64,000 nt of DNA, from contig NZ_AP028031.1 in the NCBI RefSeq assembly GCF_030296915.1, forward strand, positions 1,917,501 to 1,981,500. Reading direction: 5' to 3'. The notes below the pieces were generated by a model. The model was not told the DNA's origin and made no database searches. It worked only from the letters and a program-made list of their open reading frames with translations. Positions within the stretch are counted from its first letter, which is position 1. The number at the start of each line of letters is the position of its first letter. The stretch comes from Anaerostipes hadrus ATCC 29173 = JCM 17467. GTDB taxonomy: Bacteria; Bacillota; Clostridia; Lachnospirales; Lachnospiraceae. The position numbers and the translations under genes are program-made. Shown in pieces: positions 60,159 to 64,000 of this stretch.

Positions 60159-61194
60159 TTAATTTTACAACTCCTTTCTTAGCTATACATGTACCTTCGA
60201 TAATTTTCCCTTTATAATTGTATACAAATTTATATACAATTTCTTTTCCTTTAGTTTTTCCTATAGCTTCCATTTTTCCACTTTTCATTGCCTTTTTTAC
60301 AATTGGTTTTACATACTTCCACTGATTCTTTTTTGTTACTTTTGTCCACGCATGTTTACTCTGCATAATGTGCCTTACTTTATTTTGATCAGAAGCTACT
60401 CTTCTTATTGCACTATTGACTCCTTTTACCGCTAATCCACTACTTGATGATGCTCCATAGCAAACACCGATACCATAACCTGCAAATGCTCCTATAATGG
60501 CTCCTACTGCAGCTCCTTTAATTCCATATGTTGCTATAAATAAATTTCTTTTTTTATCCTAATCTTTTAGCAACTAATCTACCTTTATATGAACCAGCTA
60601 TTGCACCAACAATTCCTCCTACTCCGACACCTACTAAAACTGCTGTACTTACTAAAAAATGCCCACTAGGATCCACATAATTCACCGGATTATTCGCACA
60701 ATACACATATAAATGTCCCGTCTCCGATTTTGTCGTATCTCCACGATAGGTATCCTCTGTCATAAATCTACCATCTTCTGGATTATAATACCGTGCATTC
60801 AGATAATACAATCCCGTACTCTGATCATAGATTCCACCAGTATAACACACTTCATTTTTCGCCTGATCATCTCCATGAATAATTGTCTCTCCAAAATCCG
60901 TATACTGATAGGTTGCATCTGCACTTCCATCTTCTTTCACTAGGCTAGTTGTACTTCCCTGAATATCTTCATTATACAGATAATATTGCGTATCATCCCC
61001 TTTGAATCTCTCAGTTGCAAGGACATTTCCTTCTGTTCCAATCAAGTTCTGTGTAAGTCATCTCTTTTACACGGTCAAAACTGTCATAGGTATAGACTTT
61101 TTAAACTGCCTGATCACTGTTATTTAATAGATTTCTGTGGTCTTTAATCTCTTTGACTTTTCCATAAGCATCATAAGTGTAACTTCTGTGACTT
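60127..61194 (-). pseudogene. Displaced rhs C-terminal fragment with toxin tip 3, disrupted
   Basis: Rhs/YD core pieces SYTYDAYGKVKEIKDH, QYTDFGETI, GLYYLNARYYNPEDGRF and the terminal NNPVNYVDPSGHF are followed by a Gly/Ala-rich segment and a toxin domain ending KHAWTKVTKKNQWKYV ... VKLSDAWVKTIGL, which resembles polymorphic-toxin type 35 RNase-like domains (tentative). Lesions: nonsense TAA at 61101-61103, a deletion with frameshift near 61045-61055, and a one-base frameshift near 60557 just before the tip. No 5' part: the fragment begins exactly at the edge of the inverted-repeat element 61195-61312. About 30% of this stretch duplicates the rhs end at 63580-64000. Confidence 0.82.
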
Positions 61195-61312
61195 CGTAAG
61201 GTCTCAGGGAACTTAAGTTATGAAATCTCAAGTTACTCAAACTTTGTCTTAATGTCCCTGGGAACTTAAGTAACTTATAATATAATGCATTTAAGGTACC
61301 TCAGACCTTACG
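61195..61312. repeat. 118-bp element with terminal inverted repeats between cassettes
   Basis: Left end CGTAAGGTCTCAGGGAACTT and right end, read inward, CGTAAGGTCTGAGGTACCTT: about 17 of 20 positions identical. Inside, GGGAACTTAAGT occurs twice as a direct repeat. It abuts the truncated rhs fragment on one side and lies 18 bases after the immunity gene stop on the other. Shape is like a MITE or a recombination site; no transposase nearby. Confidence 0.7.
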
Positions 61313-61329
61313 ATGTCTGCTGGTTGATA

Positions 61330-61791
61330 TCATATATCTCTAAACAATTCAGCTGATCCAAAACACATTCCTTCATGTGCTATTGTTTGTAAAATAATTT
61401 TATTTTCTGAGACAAAACATAAATCTATCCAGTCTGCAAAAGCATAAATATTAGGATATTCTTGTAAAACTTTTCTTACATCCTTGTTATATTTATATAA
61501 ATACCAATTATCCGTCATATAATATCCCTTTTTTCCTTTTTCCCTTTTAATTATAGTTCCATTTTTACGACATAATCTACTTTCCAAGAAAAATTTTTCT
61601 AATTTTTTAAATATTAAACAATTCTTAGTTTGTAATTCTTCCCTTTCTTTTTCCTCCTTACTTTTTACCTTCTCAATTGGTATTTTTAATATTAAAATAT
61701 TACTATTTTCCTGAAGTATTTTTAATATTTTTTTATATTGGGTTATTACTAATTGGTCCATACCAAAATTGCAAATATCTTCATACACCAT
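61330..61791 (-). CDS. Candidate immunity protein of toxin tip 2
   Basis: 153 residues, charged and helical, no membrane segment, family not recognised. AGGAGG lies 12 bases before the ATG. It follows tip 2 by 16 bases, the usual toxin-immunity order. AT-rich codon use like the rest of the island. Confidence 0.55.
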   Translation of the reverse strand: MVYEDICNFGMDQLVITQYKKILKILQENSNILILKIPIEKVKSKEEKEREELQTKNCLIFKKLEKFFLESRLCRKNGTIIKREKGKKGYYMTDNWYLYKYNKDVRKVLQEYPNIYAFADWIDLCFVSENKIILQTIAHEGMCFGSAELFRDI

Positions 61792-61807
61792 AATTATTAA
61801 AATCCTC

Positions 61808-62233
61808 CTATTTTAAAAACCAACAATGTACATGCATTTGTTTTCTCGCATTTTTATTTTTACTCCACTTTAACATTGGATGATAATGATAATATTGTTT
61901 TCCCTGATCTTTTTCCTTCTTGTGTTTTTGCATTGCAGATACTTTATGAATTGGGCTTGCAGCTTTACATGCATCATAAGCATATCCAGAAGATGTCACA
62001 AAAACATTTCCATTTGCTTTCAATCTCATAGCTGCTTTAGATTTAGTCTTTATAGCATCATATATATATACTTTCGCATTTATCCTTTTTGCTTTATAAT
62101 AATGTATCTTAGGTTGTTTTCGCTTTAGTGTTGAAATTGCAGTTGCAGCAACATATGTAATTCCAGCTATTACAATATATTTAAGCGCCTTTAAAATAAC
62201 TCCTCCTAAGTCTTTCTTAAGGTCTCTGGGACC
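61808..62233 (-). pseudogene. Displaced toxin tip 2, without start codon or rhs core
   Basis: The open frame begins after a TAA inside a palindromic repeat and runs 141 codons. It has a hydrophobic alanine-rich segment (VIAGITYVAATAI) like the post-core segment of Rhs tips, then KANGNVFVTSSGYAYDA and a His-rich end (QYYHYHP, MHVHCWFLK) as in HNH-like or metal-dependent nuclease tips. No convincing start or ribosome site exists at the 5' end, so it is read as a silent cassette. The catalytic assignment is uncertain. Confidence 0.6.
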
Positions 62234-62379
62234 TTAAGGATTTTTACTATTCAGACAAGATTTTTTAGAATACATGAAACTCCAAAATGCGTATACTATA
62301 ATTCCAGCAGTAGTCAAAATGAAATGAATAGTCTGTAACGACAAAAAACGAAGACATTGATACCGTAGACCTTAAGAAA
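62213..62379. repeat. Inverted-repeat bounded spacer between cassettes 1 and 2
   Basis: TTTCTTAAGGTCT (62213-62225) and its exact inverse AGACCTTAAGAAA (62367-62379) flank a non-coding spacer of about 140 bases. The left end also forms the palindrome CTTAAGGTC-N5-GACCTTAAG (62216-62238). The core CTTAAGGTCT is shared with the element at 61195-61312. Confidence 0.65.
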
Positions 62380-62398
62380 TTTTAAGATTCTGTGATAC

Positions 62399-62587
62399 CT
62401 ATAAAAAATAATAATTATCCTTATTTACTTTCATTTTTTTTATAATAAAACAATTCGGATATTCTTTAAATCCTGGAAGTGTTGATCTATATTTTTTCAT
62501 TACACTTCGTGCTTTTTTCCAACTTCCAAAATAACCAATCATAAGTAAACTACCCTCATCTTCATATGTCAGTTGATATATATACAT
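62399..62587 (-). CDS. Small immunity-like protein (shares a domain with the next upstream gene)
   Basis: 62 residues: MYIYQLTYEDEGSLLMIGYF, then SWKKARSVMKKY and LPGFKEYPNCFIIKKMKV. The pattern (Tyr/Leu strand, GYF/YSS, PGF-x-x-YP) matches the N-terminal half of the 174-residue neighbour and a domain (DUF7336-like) common beside polymorphic toxins. AGGTGG precedes the ATG at 62587; an earlier ATG overlaps the upstream stop by four bases. Confidence 0.6.
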   Translation of the reverse strand: MYIYQLTYEDEGSLLMIGYFGSWKKARSVMKKYRSTLPGFKEYPNCFIIKKMKVNKDNYYFL

Positions 62588-62598
62588 ATTTAACCACC

Positions 62599-63123
62599 TC
62601 ACTCCCTAAAAATATTTTTCCATCCAAAGTTTTCAATTTCATATTTTTGGTTTAAAAATTTCAACATATCTTCATATTTATTTATTTTATATAGAATCTT
62701 TCTTTGTTGTTTATCTAAACAATACATTTGTCCATTCTCAGTATTTTTTAAACACAAAAATTTTTCATGATCATAATAATAATCCATTTTTCCATTATAC
62801 ACTTTTATATTTTCTCCATATTTTACTTCTATATCATGATTTTCTGGATTATATTCTTCTTCTTTTTCGATCATATAATTATTTAAAAGTTTTATTATAA
62901 AATATGATTTTGTTGCTCTCCAAAAACCTTCATTCCACTCTGCTTCATTGATTTTATATTCATTAATTTCCAAAAATTCCTCTTTTCCTTTAAATCTTGG
63001 TTGTTGTGAAAATTTTTTCTTTCCTATTTCTGCCTTTTTATATGATGAATATACCGCAATAATTATTTCATCATTGTTTTCTGAATTATCCTCATAATAC
63101 GAGAATTTCAACTCATAAATCAT
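62599..63123 (-). CDS. Candidate immunity protein of toxin tip 1 (DUF7336-like)
   Basis: 174 residues. N-terminal ~75 residues: MIYELKFSYYEDNSENNDEI, then IIAVYSSYKKAEIGKKKF, and YKINEAEWNEGFWRA, a domain repeatedly found in immunity proteins of Rhs/LXG loci; the C-terminal half is Tyr/Glu/Lys-rich and not recognised. It starts 40 bases after the toxin tip stop, with GGAGGT 12 bases upstream. Family link is from pattern memory, not a search. Confidence 0.62.
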   Translation of the reverse strand: MIYELKFSYYEDNSENNDEIIIAVYSSYKKAEIGKKKFSQQPRFKGKEEFLEINEYKINEAEWNEGFWRATKSYFIIKLLNNYMIEKEEEYNPENHDIEVKYGENIKVYNGKMDYYYDHEKFLCLKNTENGQMYCLDKQQRKILYKINKYEDMLKFLNQKYEIENFGWKNIFRE

Positions 63124-63163
63124 GAATATATTTGCACCTCCATTTATATTTTTACTGTATCAA

Positions 63164-64000
63164 TTATCGTCCTCTATCTCCCCACTTTCTCAATTCACTA
63201 TATTCCTTTCCTTGCTTTCCTTTTCTTGTCCATTTTCCTTTTCCATAATGTTCATTCATTTTCCTAATTGCATACTCATTTCCACTTTCCCCTTTTTTTG
63301 GTCTAGATCCATGTGCCCAACTTGGAATATCTGTCGCTCTTTCTTTTTTACTTTTTTTGATTCTTTCTTCTTTTTAGTATTACTTTTTTCTTACTTTTAC
63401 TATATATTATCCTATCCACTACTCCTGCTGTAAGCCATACAGATACTTTTGTTTTAGAAATAATTTTTCTTCCTGCATATTTTGTTTTTGAACTATGATT
63501 TTTCCATGATGAATATGACACATAAGCTACCGCACCTCCAACAAGTACTAATTTTATAACTGTATACATTGCTGCCGCAAAATGCCCACTAGGATCCACA
63601 TAATTCACCGGATTATTCGCACAATACACATACAAATGTCCAGTCTCAGGGTTCATTATCTCGCCGCGATAACTATCCTCTGTCATAAACCTACCATCTT
63701 CCGGATTATAATACCGTGCATTCAGATAGTACAACCCCATACTCTAATCATAAATTCCGCCAGTATAACATACTTCATTTTTCGCCTGATCATTACCCTG
63801 GATCGTTGTCTCTCCAAAATCCGTATACTGGTATGTTGCATCAGCACTTCCATCTTCTTTTACAAGACTGCTTGTACTTTCCTGGATATCTTTGTTGTAA
63901 AGATAATATTGTGTTGCATTCTGTTGAAATCTTTCTGTTGCGAGGACATTTCCATCGGTTCCAATCAGATTCTGTGAGTTTTGCTCTCCATTCGCATCTG
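63164..64000 (-). pseudogene. 3' end of an rhs/YD-repeat toxin gene with toxin tip 1 (5' part outside window), disrupted
   Basis: Enters from beyond 64000 in frame as LIGTDGNVLATERF, QYTDFGETTI, then a TAG at 63744-63746 in place of the Gln of YDQSTGLYY, then YYLNARYYNPEDGRF and NNPVNYVDPSGHF. A hydrophobic segment and Lys-rich linker follow. Within the linker (about 63350-63400) the frame shifts; in the new frame the conserved tip ATDIPSWAHGSRPKKGESGN and a WGDRGR end at 63164 are encoded. That tip motif is widespread at C-termini of LXG/Rhs toxins, probably a nuclease. Whether the upstream rhs core is intact cannot be seen. Confidence 0.8.

Noticed and set aside
61195..62400. CRISPR-like array in the repeats of the rhs island
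   Set aside because: Repeats are inverted, few and unevenly spaced, with no regular spacers or cas genes.

Overview
The window looks like chromosome of a low-GC, anaerobic, butyrate-type member of the Lachnospiraceae (Firmicutes); Anaerostipes would be a reasonable first guess. This is an inference from gene content and codon style: pyruvate phosphate dikinase, an electron-bifurcating NfnAB pair, the [FeFe]-hydrogenase maturase HydF, an anaerobic ribonucleotide reductase, glnS beside gltX, a fused 1250-residue PurL, CIRCE-controlled groESL and AGGAGG-type ribosome binding sites. Most genes lie on the minus strand. No rRNA, tRNA, CRISPR array or complete insertion sequence was seen.

Layout. 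1-2515: ppdK, cut by the window edge. 2885-7545: a beta-glucoside PTS operon (bglG/licT antiterminator, fused EII permease, GH1 phospho-glycosidase) with two RAT/terminator switches, one before bglG and one between bglG and the permease. 7658-20242: secreted C39-like peptidase, sigma-54, alanine symporter, a phosphatidylethanolamine-type lipid operon (PAP2, flippase-like, pssA, psd), a large RND exporter and guaB. 20514-28947: orphan sorbitol EIIA, nfnB/nfnA, an aldolase plus two alcohol dehydrogenases behind a strong promoter with two palindromes, then groEL/groES. 29042-41000: orphan mannose-type EIIB/EIIA, glnS, radA, a conserved unknown, clpC with a GntR regulator, nrdG/nrdD behind tandem NrdR boxes, mntP behind a yybP-ykoY manganese riboswitch, and ogt. 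40920-56317: a CNNM/CorC protein, purL, two AstE-like paralogues, an antiporter, small DUF proteins, a UvrD-like helicase, gltX, hydF, a secreted nuclease and a conserved unknown.

56454-58173 is decaying DNA: an aspartate ammonia-lyase pseudogene (two homopolymer frameshifts and an internal deletion) facing the remnant of an Lrp/AsnC regulator.

58185-64000 is a more AT-rich accessory island: the 3' end of an Rhs/YD-repeat polymorphic-toxin locus. It holds the end of one rhs gene that enters from beyond the window, two displaced toxin tips and a series of small immunity-like ORFs. All three toxin tips are disabled (nonsense codon, frameshifts, no start codon), whereas the immunity-like ORFs are open. 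Two spacers between cassettes carry inverted-repeat elements sharing the core CTTAAGGTCT, one of them a 118-bp element with terminal inverted repeats exactly abutting an rhs fragment. This arrangement, a possible cassette-capture or cassette-boundary element, is the most unusual thing in the window. A second unexplained item is a ~49-bp palindrome found twice, each time immediately after the U-tract of a conditional terminator (bgl leader and mntP riboswitch leader).
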